64,000 nt of DNA. Origin: a virus. The translations under genes were made by a program, and so were the position numbers. Positions 34,209 to 42,191 of the stretch are shown piece after piece (position 1 is the stretch's first letter; the number at the start of each line of letters is the position of its first letter). The stretch spans positions 1-64,000 of the IMG/VR virus record IMGVR_UViG_3300027754_000041; one strand, 5' to 3'. A model generated the notes under the pieces. That model saw nothing but the letters and a program-made list of their open reading frames with translations. It did not search any database and was not told the origin of the DNA.

Positions 34209-35366
34209 ATGGCTCTTATTATACTAGAAGATCCAAGCCCACATTATAATGTTATTTCACATAAATCACCTGAAAATACTGTTGATAGTATGTGCTATGT
34301 TTCTTCCGATGATAGATATCATATGCACACTACAACAATTTCGGAATTAGCTAAGGTTTATACCGATAATTTTTTCTCTGAATTTAATACAGTAAAGACT
34401 AAAAAAATTCATTCCGGATTGCTTCAACCAGGTGTAAAAATGATTGGTGACAATTATTTAATTTTTGAACGTCCTCCAACTTTTAAGAATGTTTTTTATA
34501 TTGGCACAGATAAGGCCAATGTCCCTGACGAGTTTTTGGGTATCGAAGATGCACAGAATGTTTTTCGCATTCCTATACCTTGGCAATTATATTTTGTTAA
34601 ATTTAATAATGAAATGTATACATATGAAGTAAGAATGTATTTCATGAATAACAGCTTAGTTTCTCTTGACCAAGTATTGTCTTTGCCACCACTTCCAAAC
34701 TTTTTTACCAATGCCCTTCTTTGCTCTCCTTCAATGGATAATATGGATGATGTTGATAGATATTCTAAGGATGCATCGGGCGTTATGGCATGCGCTTATG
34801 ACTGGGTTTGGAATTCTGGCACTAATCATGATTTAACCGAATCCTGCTTAAGCGCCTCTAGCCAAATTGAACATTCTTCTGGCCTGTTTAAGAATAGGGA
34901 CAAATCTGAAGTAGATGCAAAATTTATTTCTAAAAATTTTAACTCTTATGCTGCTACAGTTTCTCAGGTTAATTATCTACTTTCTTGCTGGGAAGGATTT
35001 TCCCTTCATGACGTATGCAATATGACTTGGCCAAATATTTCTGGTGATTCTAAAAACTTTAATAGAATTAATCCTGCTGATCATCATAGCTATTATGATT
35101 ACCTTAATGAATATTTAATTGATTATTTAAACATAGAACAAGAAGATGTTGAAGATATTGTTGAGAATGAAGGATATGATTCTAATGATTATTTTATGTG
35201 GCTTACTCATAACAATAAAATAGATTTTTCTTCAATCAATAGATATCCCGAATACTGCTACCCTGAAGTAATGCCTGGTTTAATAGATGGAATATACAGA
35301 GAACTTAAAGCTCCTTTACACAATCTTTTGCGCGATGTTGCTGCTCATCAATCTTTAACACTTTAA
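34209..35366 (+). CDS. E2-like protein (PRTRC-B type), 385 aa
   Basis: Shares with the 499-aa neighbour 'FERPP' (86-90), strand 'YEVRMYFMNNSLVSLDQVL', 'LPN' (162-164) and Cys172 in 'LLCSPS', again eight residues after the Asn. 'YDWVWNSGTNHD' near 197-208 matches the neighbour's 'MMGGWNTD'. Tandem duplication with divergence is clear. Catalytic role is inferred from spacing only. Starts nine bases after the neighbour, with AAGGAG. Confidence 0.6.
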   Translation: MALIILEDPSPHYNVISHKSPENTVDSMCYVSSDDRYHMHTTTISELAKVYTDNFFSEFNTVKTKKIHSGLLQPGVKMIGDNYLIFERPPTFKNVFYIGTDKANVPDEFLGIEDAQNVFRIPIPWQLYFVKFNNEMYTYEVRMYFMNNSLVSLDQVLSLPPLPNFFTNALLCSPSMDNMDDVDRYSKDASGVMACAYDWVWNSGTNHDLTESCLSASSQIEHSSGLFKNRDKSEVDAKFISKNFNSYAATVSQVNYLLSCWEGFSLHDVCNMTWPNISGDSKNFNRINPADHHSYYDYLNEYLIDYLNIEQEDVEDIVENEGYDSNDYFMWLTHNNKIDFSSINRYPEYCYPEVMPGLIDGIYRELKAPLHNLLRDVAAHQSLTL

Positions 35367-35369
35367 AAC

Positions 35370-35398
35370 TTGACATCTTTTTTGTCTGGTGCTATTAT
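35370..35398 (+). promoter_or_regulatory. Consensus promoter (TTGACA - 17 - TATTAT)
   Basis: TTGACA 35370-35375 and TATTAT 35393-35398 with a 17-base spacer lie right after the E2-like gene and before the HTH gene. It starts a new transcription unit with SSB and UDG. Confidence 0.8.
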
Positions 35399-35434
35399 TA
35401 TCTTCTTATATAAACTTAAGTAAAGGTAGATAAA

Positions 35435-35728
35435 ATGTCTAAAAGTTCTGTGACTGAACCCATTTTCAATAGATCAGAGATTGCACAAATATTAAATGTT
35501 TCTACACTAACAATCTCTAATAGAGAAAAAAATACTAAGTATCCTGTTCCTAAAAGAGATCTAAACAATTATAGGGTGTATACTTTAAATGATGTATTTA
35601 ATCTTCAATTAATAACATATAACCATATTGATCCTAAACCAATCATTTCTATTATGTATGATAAAGGTTTTGAAGATGTACGTCAACTAGGAAAAATGAT
35701 TGACGCTGCGTTATCTAGGAGAACTTAA
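35435..35728 (+). CDS. MerR-type HTH protein, 97 aa
   Basis: Residues 11-35 ('FNRSEIAQILNVSTLTISNR') form a MerR/excisionase-like helix-turn-helix with a following wing. First gene behind a consensus promoter, so it may regulate the SSB-UDG unit. The next gene begins two bases after its stop. Confidence 0.6.
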   Translation: MSKSSVTEPIFNRSEIAQILNVSTLTISNREKNTKYPVPKRDLNNYRVYTLNDVFNLQLITYNHIDPKPIISIMYDKGFEDVRQLGKMIDAALSRRT

Positions 35729-35729
35729 A

Positions 35730-35975
35730 ATGGAAAATCTTAATGAAGACACAAAAATCGACAGCCTCGTCGCGCAAGTAAACGAGCAGGTATCCACTGA
35801 TACTGTACTTGATTTAAAATCTGGAATATATAACTTATTTATTTCCCTTTTTAATGACTACACCATAGAATATGGCCCCATGGAAGCGGTAAGATTATCT
35901 ACTGAATTTTTAGATGAAATATCTTTAAACTTTAAATCAATTCTCAATAACAATACAGAAAGTAAGGACAAATAA
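35730..35975 (+). CDS. Small acidic helical protein, 81 aa
   Basis: ATG 35730 follows GGAG and the upstream stop; the longer frame overlaps the HTH gene. All-helical, acidic. No family. Confidence 0.55.
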   Translation: MENLNEDTKIDSLVAQVNEQVSTDTVLDLKSGIYNLFISLFNDYTIEYGPMEAVRLSTEFLDEISLNFKSILNNNTESKDK

Positions 35976-35976
35976 T

Positions 35977-36411
35977 ATGATAGATCCACGCAACTTAATA
36001 AATCTTACCGGCGGAGTTGTAACCGACGTTGAGTTAATAAATGATAAAATTGCAAAGTTTAGACTTGCAGTAGATTATGCTGGTTCTGAAAAAGGTTCAG
36101 ATAATACTTCTGGATATTTTGATATTGTTTATTATCTTAAGGACAACACTGGATTCTCCAGCAAGAATGCTACCTTCATTCATGGTCAGATTAAAGCTGA
36201 TAAGATTAAAAAAGGTGGCAAACTTCAAATAGTTGGTCGCCTTATTCAAGAAAGATGGAAGCAGGACGATCAGAATAAGAATCGTGTTGTAATTGTAGCT
36301 GAGCATATCTCGTATGCCTTGTCTGCTGGCACAGCTGGTGCAAAAACTGCAACTGCTGGAGCTACAACATCTGATGCGTCAAGCCAAAACTCTGTTCCAG
36401 ATAGCTTTTAA
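35977..36411 (+). CDS. ssb: Single-strand DNA-binding protein (SSB)
   Basis: An OB-fold of SSB type: 'LTGGVVTDVELINDKIAKFR', a middle 'GYFDIVYY', then 'IKKGGKLQIVGRLIQERW' and 'VVIVAEHISYA'. An Ala/Thr/Ser-rich linker (112-138) leads to the tip 'SVPDSF', a weak form of the usual acidic-aromatic tail. At 144 aa it is normal in length. It would coat single-stranded DNA during replication and recruit partners such as the UDG encoded next (its ATG overlaps the SSB stop). Confidence 0.85.
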   Translation: MIDPRNLINLTGGVVTDVELINDKIAKFRLAVDYAGSEKGSDNTSGYFDIVYYLKDNTGFSSKNATFIHGQIKADKIKKGGKLQIVGRLIQERWKQDDQNKNRVVIVAEHISYALSAGTAGAKTATAGATTSDASSQNSVPDSF

Positions 36412-37160
36412 TGGAAGAGTTTAGCGAAGAATCGCTGAACTCTCTCATACAAGAAGCTCTCAACGACAAAGGCGATAGTCTATTAAGACCGTCTTCTGGG
36501 ATGTATCTATCTTTTACTGAAACTAGTTTACTTCAAACTGTATATGATTATCTTGGTAAACATTTACCTGAATCTGAAGTTAATACCATTTTTCAGGATT
36601 TTCGTTCTGAGCTTACTTCGAGAAAAGTTGGCATTACAGTAAAAGAATTACATACTGTTACACGTAACTGCAAAAAGTGTGATATCCCAGCACAAGCAGA
36701 ATTGCCCAAATGGAATGTTTCCAATCCAGATGTAGTTATAGTTGCTGATTCTCCCTCTATAGAATCTGAAGCCATAACTTTAATGGTAGAATCTATAAAA
36801 CTTGCCGGATTTAAATCTTCTGATTTATGTTTAACTTATGTAAATCGTTGCCCTAAATTTGGCAAGTACGATAATAAACAGATTATTAATTGTTCTCCTT
36901 ATTTACATACTGAATTGCAAGTATTGAACCCTAAACTTATAATTACAATGGGCGGTTTACCATCTTCTGTTTTATTTGGAACAGAAATAAAAATTAAAGA
37001 ATATAGGGGTAATATATCTTGGCTTGGCTATTGGCCTATTCTACCAACGTATTCACCTGGATACGTTTTAAAATCTGGAGCAACTGCCATAGAACAATTC
37101 CGCTCTGATATAGTTCAAGCTTATCAATTTATACACCCCGCTAAGAAAGAGGTTATCTGA
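36411..37160 (+). CDS. Fe-S uracil-DNA glycosylase-like protein
   Basis: Cys87-x2-Cys90 and Cys147-x13-Cys161 give the four cluster ligands of family 4/5 uracil-DNA glycosylases. 'VADSPS' (111-116) is in the place of the catalytic-loop 'GEAPG'. 'IITMGGLPSSVLFG' and 'TYSPGYVL' (213-220) match the later motifs (usual 'HPS' is 'YSP' here). The changed motifs could mean altered specificity, or a binding protein. About 80 extra N-terminal residues. Coupled to SSB. Confidence 0.8.
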   Translation: MEEFSEESLNSLIQEALNDKGDSLLRPSSGMYLSFTETSLLQTVYDYLGKHLPESEVNTIFQDFRSELTSRKVGITVKELHTVTRNCKKCDIPAQAELPKWNVSNPDVVIVADSPSIESEAITLMVESIKLAGFKSSDLCLTYVNRCPKFGKYDNKQIINCSPYLHTELQVLNPKLIITMGGLPSSVLFGTEIKIKEYRGNISWLGYWPILPTYSPGYVLKSGATAIEQFRSDIVQAYQFIHPAKKEVI

Positions 37161-37555
37161 TGAAGGAAACAATATTTTCTCAATCTCTTATCGCTGATTT
37201 AAGTTCCCAAGAGTTAACTCAATTTGAAGATTATGTAACTAAAGATGTTAAAAATTCTACATCCCCAGAAGAAGTTAACATTCTTAAGTCTAATCTAGAA
37301 CTATGGTTATACTGCCTTTCTTCTATCAGAAGAAGTGTTGAGTATCATCTAGCTTCTAGAAGTGCTACTAAAAAATCTAAATTACTAGACATGGTTAACA
37401 ATGGAACCGATAAAGAGTCTATGAATTCTTTTAGAACTTCTGAGTCTGAATGGCGTGTTAATGCTATAAAGTTTCTTTCTACGATAGAGAAAAAAACATT
37501 GTATGTTAAGATGCTTACTCGTGAACAAAAACAACTTTCTAACATTCAATATTAG
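37160..37555 (+). CDS. Helical protein, 131 aa
   Basis: Starts on the last base of the UDG stop. Predicted all-helical, no motif. Operon position suggests a DNA-metabolism accessory role (inference). Confidence 0.6.
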   Translation: MKETIFSQSLIADLSSQELTQFEDYVTKDVKNSTSPEEVNILKSNLELWLYCLSSIRRSVEYHLASRSATKKSKLLDMVNNGTDKESMNSFRTSESEWRVNAIKFLSTIEKKTLYVKMLTREQKQLSNIQY

Positions 37556-37564
37556 GTTACTCTA

Positions 37565-38020
37565 ATGCAGCCTGTAATACACTGTCCTGAATTGTTGCAT
37601 GCTATAGATTCTACTTTAATTGAGTCTGAGTCTTTTAAATTAGTAGAAAATTTTTCTAGTATATTTCCACTTTATTATCATTATTCATCTAATGAATATG
37701 GTTTAAAAAAAGTTTTAGATCTTTCTACAACATTTTCACTTTTACATGCTAGGGTGCAGATTTCCATTAACAAAGGTTTTAATCAGACAATAAATTCTAG
37801 TATTCCACTAGATGTATTAAGATATAAAATGCTTTCTGATGGATCATGTTACAATCTAAGTAGGATACCTTCTGTGTATAAGCCTGGTTATATTGTTGAA
37901 GGAGTTCTCTGGACAAATGGTTTTTATTATTTGACTAGACAAGAAGGATCTAAAGATATATTAGATATACATTTTTATGTCGACCAATACACAAGGGATT
38001 TGCACAACTATGAGTCTTAA
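37565..38020 (+). CDS. Hypothetical protein, 151 aa
   Basis: Preceded by TTAGG. Mixed alpha/beta, Tyr- and Ser-rich. Overlaps the next gene. Not recognised. Confidence 0.55.
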   Translation: MQPVIHCPELLHAIDSTLIESESFKLVENFSSIFPLYYHYSSNEYGLKKVLDLSTTFSLLHARVQISINKGFNQTINSSIPLDVLRYKMLSDGSCYNLSRIPSVYKPGYIVEGVLWTNGFYYLTRQEGSKDILDIHFYVDQYTRDLHNYES

Positions 38021-38285
38021 AACTTATTTTTACCGTGATAGTTCTTTTATCATAAACGCTAGTTGGGATGAAGATTCCGAATGCTTATATATACAATTTA
38101 ATTCTGGCACAACATGGATATATTATGAAGTAGCTCAAGATGTATATAATAGATTAATTAAGTCTATTTCTGTTGGTGAGTATTTTAATAAAAATATCCG
38201 CAACAAATATGTTTCTGAAAGAATAAATTATCCTATTAAAGGAATTCATACTGATGTCGAAGAAAAGAAACAAGAACAAGTTTAG
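38010..38285 (+). CDS. KTSC-domain protein, 91 aa
   Basis: Residues 12-62 fit the KTSC pattern: 'WDEDSECLYIQFNSGTTWIY' followed by 'VYNRLIKSISVGEYFNKNIR'. This small domain is also found at the C terminus of a lysyl-tRNA synthetase and in phage proteins, probably binding RNA or a protein. ATG 38010 overlaps the previous gene. Lys/Glu tail. Confidence 0.7.
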   Translation: MSLKTYFYRDSSFIINASWDEDSECLYIQFNSGTTWIYYEVAQDVYNRLIKSISVGEYFNKNIRNKYVSERINYPIKGIHTDVEEKKQEQV

Positions 38286-38424
38286 GAATAATAACCATAA
38301 ATCTTATCCGCAAAAATCATTGCCTACTGCTTCCCCCAAGGATATAAACCATATAGCCATTGAAGTTTTTGGATCTTTTTATTATGAGCAACAAGACAGT
38401 AAAGATGATATACTGTTAGCATGA
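38254..38424 (+). CDS. Small basic protein, 56 aa
   Basis: Begins inside the end of the KTSC gene and ends in an ATGA overlap with the Ntn-hydrolase gene. Very basic N terminus ('KKRNKNKFRNNNHK'), acidic end. It is translationally coupled to the hydrolase. Confidence 0.5.
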   Translation: MSKKRNKNKFRNNNHKSYPQKSLPTASPKDINHIAIEVFGSFYYEQQDSKDDILLA

Positions 38425-39032
38425 CTACCATAATCGGCATACAAACCGATACTTTTGCTATGATCTGTGTGGATTCTCGCATATCTTCAATGGATTCATC
38501 CGGTTTTGCCTCTCATGTGTCAACCCTAAAAGAGGGATCTGGCAAGGTTGCTATAAATGGTAAATACCTACTCGGTGCTGCTGGAGATGTTAGAGCTATT
38601 AATATTCTCCACCATGTTTTTCAACCACCAGTTCCCGCAGTTAATCTTAAGGGTAAGAAGTTAGACCAATTTTTTACTGCTAAGTTTATACCAGCTCTTA
38701 GAGAATGTTTTGAACATGAAGGATATGCTATACCGGATAAAGAAGATAAAGAACATATGGCAGAACAGGCTTCTGAGATTCTAGTTGTTATACATGGATC
38801 GATATATGTTGTAGATGGCGATTACTCTTGGGCTTCAGATGCTTCGGGCCTGTATGCTCTTGGCAGCGGGTCATCTTATGCTTTAGGTGCCCTTCAAGCT
38901 TTAACTACTACTAAGAAATTAACTGTTCCTCAAGCTAAAAAAAATGCTTTAAAGTCTTTGACTATAGCTGCTAAATTTGATCCATATACAGGTTTTCCAT
39001 TTCACTGTTATGTGCAGGAACAGGTCAAATAG
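38421..39032 (+). CDS. Proteasome beta / HslV-like Ntn hydrolase
   Basis: The start 'MTTIIGI' leaves Thr as N-terminal nucleophile once Met is removed, as in HslV. Counting from that Thr, Asp17 and Arg19 ('VDSR') fit the active site. 'KVAINGKYLLGAAGD' matches the HslV strand and 'AGF' turn. 'ALGSGSSYALGALQAL' aligns with the HslV 'AIGSGGPYAQAAARAL'. The family Lys33 is not fixed by eye (Lys36 is near). About 203 aa, somewhat longer than HslV. No propeptide. It would form a protease ring needing an AAA+ unfoldase, and a candidate is encoded at 28.3 kb. Confidence 0.82.
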   Translation: MTTIIGIQTDTFAMICVDSRISSMDSSGFASHVSTLKEGSGKVAINGKYLLGAAGDVRAINILHHVFQPPVPAVNLKGKKLDQFFTAKFIPALRECFEHEGYAIPDKEDKEHMAEQASEILVVIHGSIYVVDGDYSWASDASGLYALGSGSSYALGALQALTTTKKLTVPQAKKNALKSLTIAAKFDPYTGFPFHCYVQEQVK

Positions 39033-39108
39033 TTACTTTTTGCTTTTTGCTTCTTACCTATATATAATATCCAAAGCATACTATTTGGCAATTACTTAAG
39101 GATTAATA

Positions 39109-39456
39109 ATGTCTAAAGAAACTTTAACTTGCGAAACATGTGCTTGTTCTTGGCAGCGTGAACAGGCTCGAGGACGTAAACCTCGCCTTTGCCCTAACTG
39201 CCTGGCAGCCCCTGAGACAGCTCCTAAGGCCTCTAGAATCGTTATAGAAGATCCTTCCCTAAGAAGACCAACCCTTAAAGCAATTGACACCACTGTGAGG
39301 CAATCAAAATACACTGGCAAGAACAGTTGGCATTGCCCCTTATGCAAAGAGAAGCTTAAAACTTTTGTTGGTTTAATAGAAGCACCTACTCATCAATGTA
39401 GGCTTCAAAGAAATACTTGTATTCCACTTTTATTGGTTCGGGAACAAGAAGTATAA
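39109..39456 (+). CDS. Zinc-finger protein, 115 aa
   Basis: Two zinc ribbons: 'CETC...CPNC' near 8-34 and 'CPLC...HQC' near 76-97. Basic, probably nucleic-acid binding. Good AAGGA site. Confidence 0.6.
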   Translation: MSKETLTCETCACSWQREQARGRKPRLCPNCLAAPETAPKASRIVIEDPSLRRPTLKAIDTTVRQSKYTGKNSWHCPLCKEKLKTFVGLIEAPTHQCRLQRNTCIPLLLVREQEV

Positions 39457-39520
39457 TATATAATACTTACAATATCCTGCTATACTTCCATAACTCCTTC
39501 CATTACATAAAGGATTCAAT

Positions 39521-39685
39521 ATGAGCATGATTACTGAGTTTATAAATGATATTTTTAGCAAAGAAAATTTTAAGAAAATACTTTCCAAAGTTAAAGATCT
39601 TAGATTTTTTCTTACTTTAATTCAGGAAGTATTATATTTATTGTTTAATTTAATATATGGCAACAAGCCTTTATTGACCATGTAA
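39521..39685 (+). CDS. Small helical protein, 54 aa
   Basis: Strong AAAGGA site. Amphipathic and hydrophobic helices ('FFLTLIQEVLYLLFNLIY'), possibly membrane-bound. Function unknown. Confidence 0.5.
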   Translation: MSMITEFINDIFSKENFKKILSKVKDLRFFLTLIQEVLYLLFNLIYGNKPLLTM

Positions 39686-39687
39686 TT

Positions 39688-39921
39688 ATGGAACAGAACA
39701 AAGAGGAAATCGTGAAACTTAAAGAAACCCTTTCAGAACTTCAAGTAAAGTACGAGGGAATGAAAATGCAAAAGTCAGCAGAAACTTTCTTAAGAAGTAA
39801 AGATTCTTATCTGATGGAGGACATGATGCAACTTATAGATCAGTTTGCTACAGGCAACGTAGACCTTAAGTTTTACCAAAGAACCCGTGATGCATACCAG
39901 CGATCAATTAAAGACAGATAG
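39688..39921 (+). CDS. Coiled-coil protein, 77 aa
   Basis: ATG two bases after the previous stop. Heptads over 3-35. No other motif. Confidence 0.55.
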   Translation: MEQNKEEIVKLKETLSELQVKYEGMKMQKSAETFLRSKDSYLMEDMMQLIDQFATGNVDLKFYQRTRDAYQRSIKDR

Positions 39922-39922
39922 A

Positions 39923-40141
39923 ATGGACTTTGACGAATGGATCAAGATTGGCCTTGAAAGCAATTGGTGTGGACCAGCAGTCTGCTATACACATGATGGA
40001 CTTCCAGCCTCTTTGAGTGAAGAAGAAGAAATGTACGAAGGCGACCCATGCCTGCATATCGTTAGACTATACCAAGACAAAGAACACAAAGAATCAATAG
40101 AAGATAACCATTCCCCCTCGCAATGGAGAAAACCGCTTTAA
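39923..40141 (+). CDS. Conserved phage-type acidic protein, 72 aa
   Basis: ATG 39923 ('MDFDEW') is chosen over 39887, which overlaps the coiled-coil gene. 'CGPAVCYTHDGLP' and an acidic run 'SEEEEMYEGDPC' recall small proteins of actinobacterial phages. Role unknown. Confidence 0.55.
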   Translation: MDFDEWIKIGLESNWCGPAVCYTHDGLPASLSEEEEMYEGDPCLHIVRLYQDKEHKESIEDNHSPSQWRKPL

Positions 40142-40248
40142 ATTAAAAAAAAATATGTTAACTCAAAAATTATTACAGTTTTTTTAACTTAGTGCCTTAA
40201 ATCGCAACAATACATGATATACTGTTGATACGAAGTCAGATGCTCTCC

Positions 40249-40282
40249 ATGGGTGGAGTCAATAAATGTTGGTTCCACCCAT
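40249..40282 (+). other. Inverted repeat before the 40.3-kb gene
   Basis: ATGGGTGGA (40249-40257) and TCCACCCAT (40274-40282) pair over nine bases with a 16-base loop. The arm shares ATGGGTGG with the repeat at 3231. Being just ahead of a start codon it may be a leader hairpin. Confidence 0.5.
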
Positions 40283-40298
40283 AGGGTTAAGGTGTGTT

Positions 40299-40670
40299 AT
40301 GGGAATGTTTGATTATGTAGACATAGAATATGATCTACCAATGCCGGAAAATGCGACCGAAGAACAAATACCGTTCATCAAACAAGGTATAAAAGCAAAT
40401 CATTTTCAAACTAAAGACTTAGAATGTATACTGTTCCATTACCTAATAGATGAACATGGTGAAGTATTTGTTAAAGATCATTTATCCTTGGATAAAACAG
40501 GATACAAAAAAGAATATATTCATCAACATGTTTTTTGCTATATTGACATAGAAATGCCATTAGAAGAAAAGTATTGGTGGTTAGAGTATGATATTCGTTT
40601 TACTGACGGTATAATAGATAAAGTCAGTATATCCGATTGGGCTATGCTGGATAGACCATACGGACACTAA
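40299..40670 (+). CDS. Conserved phage-type protein, 123 aa
   Basis: Opens 'MGMFDYVDIEYDLP' and contains 'FQTKDLEC', a pattern I know from a family of phage proteins of unknown function. Beta-rich. ATG 40299 is used because the longer frame includes the inverted repeat. Confidence 0.6.
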   Translation: MGMFDYVDIEYDLPMPENATEEQIPFIKQGIKANHFQTKDLECILFHYLIDEHGEVFVKDHLSLDKTGYKKEYIHQHVFCYIDIEMPLEEKYWWLEYDIRFTDGIIDKVSISDWAMLDRPYGH

Positions 40671-40677
40671 AAGTTTT

Positions 40678-40753
40678 GCGGTTGTAGCTTAATGACAAAG
40701 CGAGTATGTTTCCGACCTACGAAATGAGGGTTTGATTCCCTCCAACCGCTCCA
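40678..40753 (+). tRNA. tRNA-Gly (TCC), CCA encoded
   Basis: Acceptor GCGGTTG/CAACCGC, discriminator T, then CCA in the DNA. D arm GCTT/AAGC; anticodon stem GTATG/CCTAC has one T-C mismatch; loop TTTCCGA reads GGA. T arm GAGGG/CCCTC. It is the only tRNA here with encoded CCA, so it may have a different origin. Confidence 0.85.
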
Positions 40754-40769
40754 TGTAAAGAAGGAAAAT

Positions 40770-41120
40770 ATGAGACAAGTATTAATATCATTAAAAGAAG
40801 AAAAATTAAACAAAATTGATTACAAAAAAAAGTATCAGAGAACCTGGCTGCAGCTACGCAGAAACGAGTGGCTGAAGAAAAATGGTCCATGTAAAGTTTG
40901 TGGCACTTGGGAAAATCTAGAAATAGACCACATAGACCCAAGTAAAAACAAAATTAGAATAGCAACAATTTGGAGCCGCAGAAAAGAAGTAAGACAAAAA
41001 GAATTAGCCAAATGCCAAGTCTTATGTAAAGCCCATCACCAAGATAAGAGCTCAGAGGAATCTAGAGTTCGTAACAAAAAAAATAGCAAAAAGAAAGCTA
41101 AAGCTAAAGCTGCTTCTTAG
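40770..41120 (+). CDS. HNH endonuclease
   Basis: 'CKVCGTWENLEIDHID' (about 41-56) and 'KCQVLCKAHHQDKS' (about 86-99) give the beta-beta-alpha metal fold with a structural zinc held by two CxxC-like pairs. Catalytic His in 'DHID' and 'HHQ'. Basic tail. It may be a free-standing homing nuclease or a packaging-associated HNH protein. Its 3' end overlaps the minus-strand gene by 17 bases. Confidence 0.85.
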   Translation: MRQVLISLKEEKLNKIDYKKKYQRTWLQLRRNEWLKKNGPCKVCGTWENLEIDHIDPSKNKIRIATIWSRRKEVRQKELAKCQVLCKAHHQDKSSEESRVRNKKNSKKKAKAKAAS

Positions 41121-41754
41121 AATTCTTTCTATTTCTTGCTCCTAGTCCCAGCACTAACGCACCAGCACCCGCAGCAACTGCTGCATAACCAAGCCTATTA
41201 CTTTGGACAACTTCTATTGCATTAAGTGTATCTTCAGCTAATCTAGCTTTTGTTGAAATAGAAGTAGAAGTAGATTTTACTGCGCGTACTACATCTTCGC
41301 TTACTTCTGTAGCATTAACTACAGGGTCAGAATGTATTGCCGCTGTTAGTTGGTTCTTTAATTCTTGCGATCTAGCTGTTAAACCTTCTGGTGTTACATC
41401 TTGCGGTGAAGGAAATTGATGAGTTCCACTTCCATATTCGAACGGAATTCCAGCAGGTTCTGGTGGATAAGGATTTATTGGGACAATTTTGCCAGTATCG
41501 TCTCTCATGTATCCGAACGGTCCCTTTTTGGGTTCAACTCTTTTACTAATTGTATCTACTCTTTTACCAACCGGCCTTCTTCTACTTGCATATTTATTTA
41601 GTTCTTCGTTTCTTGCTTCGATTACATTAGATCTTAATCTAGATAAAGATGATTCGACTCCATTTGCACTTATACCAGATGGTGAATACCCATAATTGCG
41701 TAAAGTTAAATCGTCTACATACCCCTGGTACATGGCAAATCTTTCATCACTCAT
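41104..41754 (-). CDS. Membrane-tethered hypothetical protein, 216 aa
   Basis: Soluble helical body with a Pro/Gly middle and a C-terminal hydrophobic segment ('LGYAAVAAGAGALVLGLGA') before a Lys/Arg end. The frame stays open upstream to about 41835, beyond the first ATG, right up to the stop of the neighbour upstream. A +1 shift would fuse the two. Confidence 0.6.
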   Translation of the reverse strand: MSDERFAMYQGYVDDLTLRNYGYSPSGISANGVESSLSRLRSNVIEARNEELNKYASRRRPVGKRVDTISKRVEPKKGPFGYMRDDTGKIVPINPYPPEPAGIPFEYGSGTHQFPSPQDVTPEGLTARSQELKNQLTAAIHSDPVVNATEVSEDVVRAVKSTSTSISTKARLAEDTLNAIEVVQSNRLGYAAVAAGAGALVLGLGARNRKNSKKQL

Positions 41755-41824
41755 AGACGCAAGCTTTGCGGATAAAGAATTAGTGGACGTGATTCCACTA
41801 TGAGCAATGTTTATCGTTTCTTCA

Positions 41825-42133
41825 CTAAAATTTACAGGATTTCCGCACCCTTATAGAGTCAGTAAGTTTTTGTAAATCTAAAAATTCATCAATTGTTTGC
41901 GTTTCAGGAAAAGCTGCTTTTGCACTTTTACCTTGCCTCCTAGTTACTCTAGGTCTAGGCTGATTAGCTTGAGCTTTAGCGGCCCTTTGCGCTTCAATTC
42001 TAGCCCTAATTGGTAGGTCGTTTTTGTCGGCTTTGTTTGCAACGGCTGCTGCGTTTTTTTCCCTGGCTTGTTCTTGCTTTCTGATTTTTTTTTGGTTCGC
42101 CTCTGCCATACCGGCGCCTAATGCTTTAGCCAT
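41825..42133 (-). CDS. Basic Ala/Gln-rich protein, 102 aa
   Basis: ATG 42133 with AAGGA upstream is used; the frame further up lies in the divergent promoter zone and overlaps the + gene. Helical, Arg/Lys/Ala-rich, like a DNA- or scaffold-binding protein. The stop context TTT-TAG is a slippery site for +1 shifting. Confidence 0.6.
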   Translation of the reverse strand: MAKALGAGMAEANQKKIRKQEQAREKNAAAVANKADKNDLPIRARIEAQRAAKAQANQPRPRVTRRQGKSAKAAFPETQTIDEFLDLQKLTDSIRVRKSCKF

Positions 42134-42148
42134 GAGAATCCTTACAGG

Positions 42149-42173
42149 GTTACTACTATACGTTAATAGTAAC
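42149..42173. promoter_or_regulatory. Inverted repeat between divergent genes
   Basis: GTTACTA (42149-42155) and TAGTAAC (42167-42173) face each other across 11 bases, midway between the start codons at 42133 (-) and 42192 (+). A shared operator is likely. Confidence 0.5.
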
Positions 42174-42191
42174 ACATCCAGGAGGTGTATC

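Noticed and set aside
39096-39347. Minus-strand frame at 39.1-39.3 kb
   Set aside because: Opposite the zinc-finger gene, no ribosome site, odd composition.
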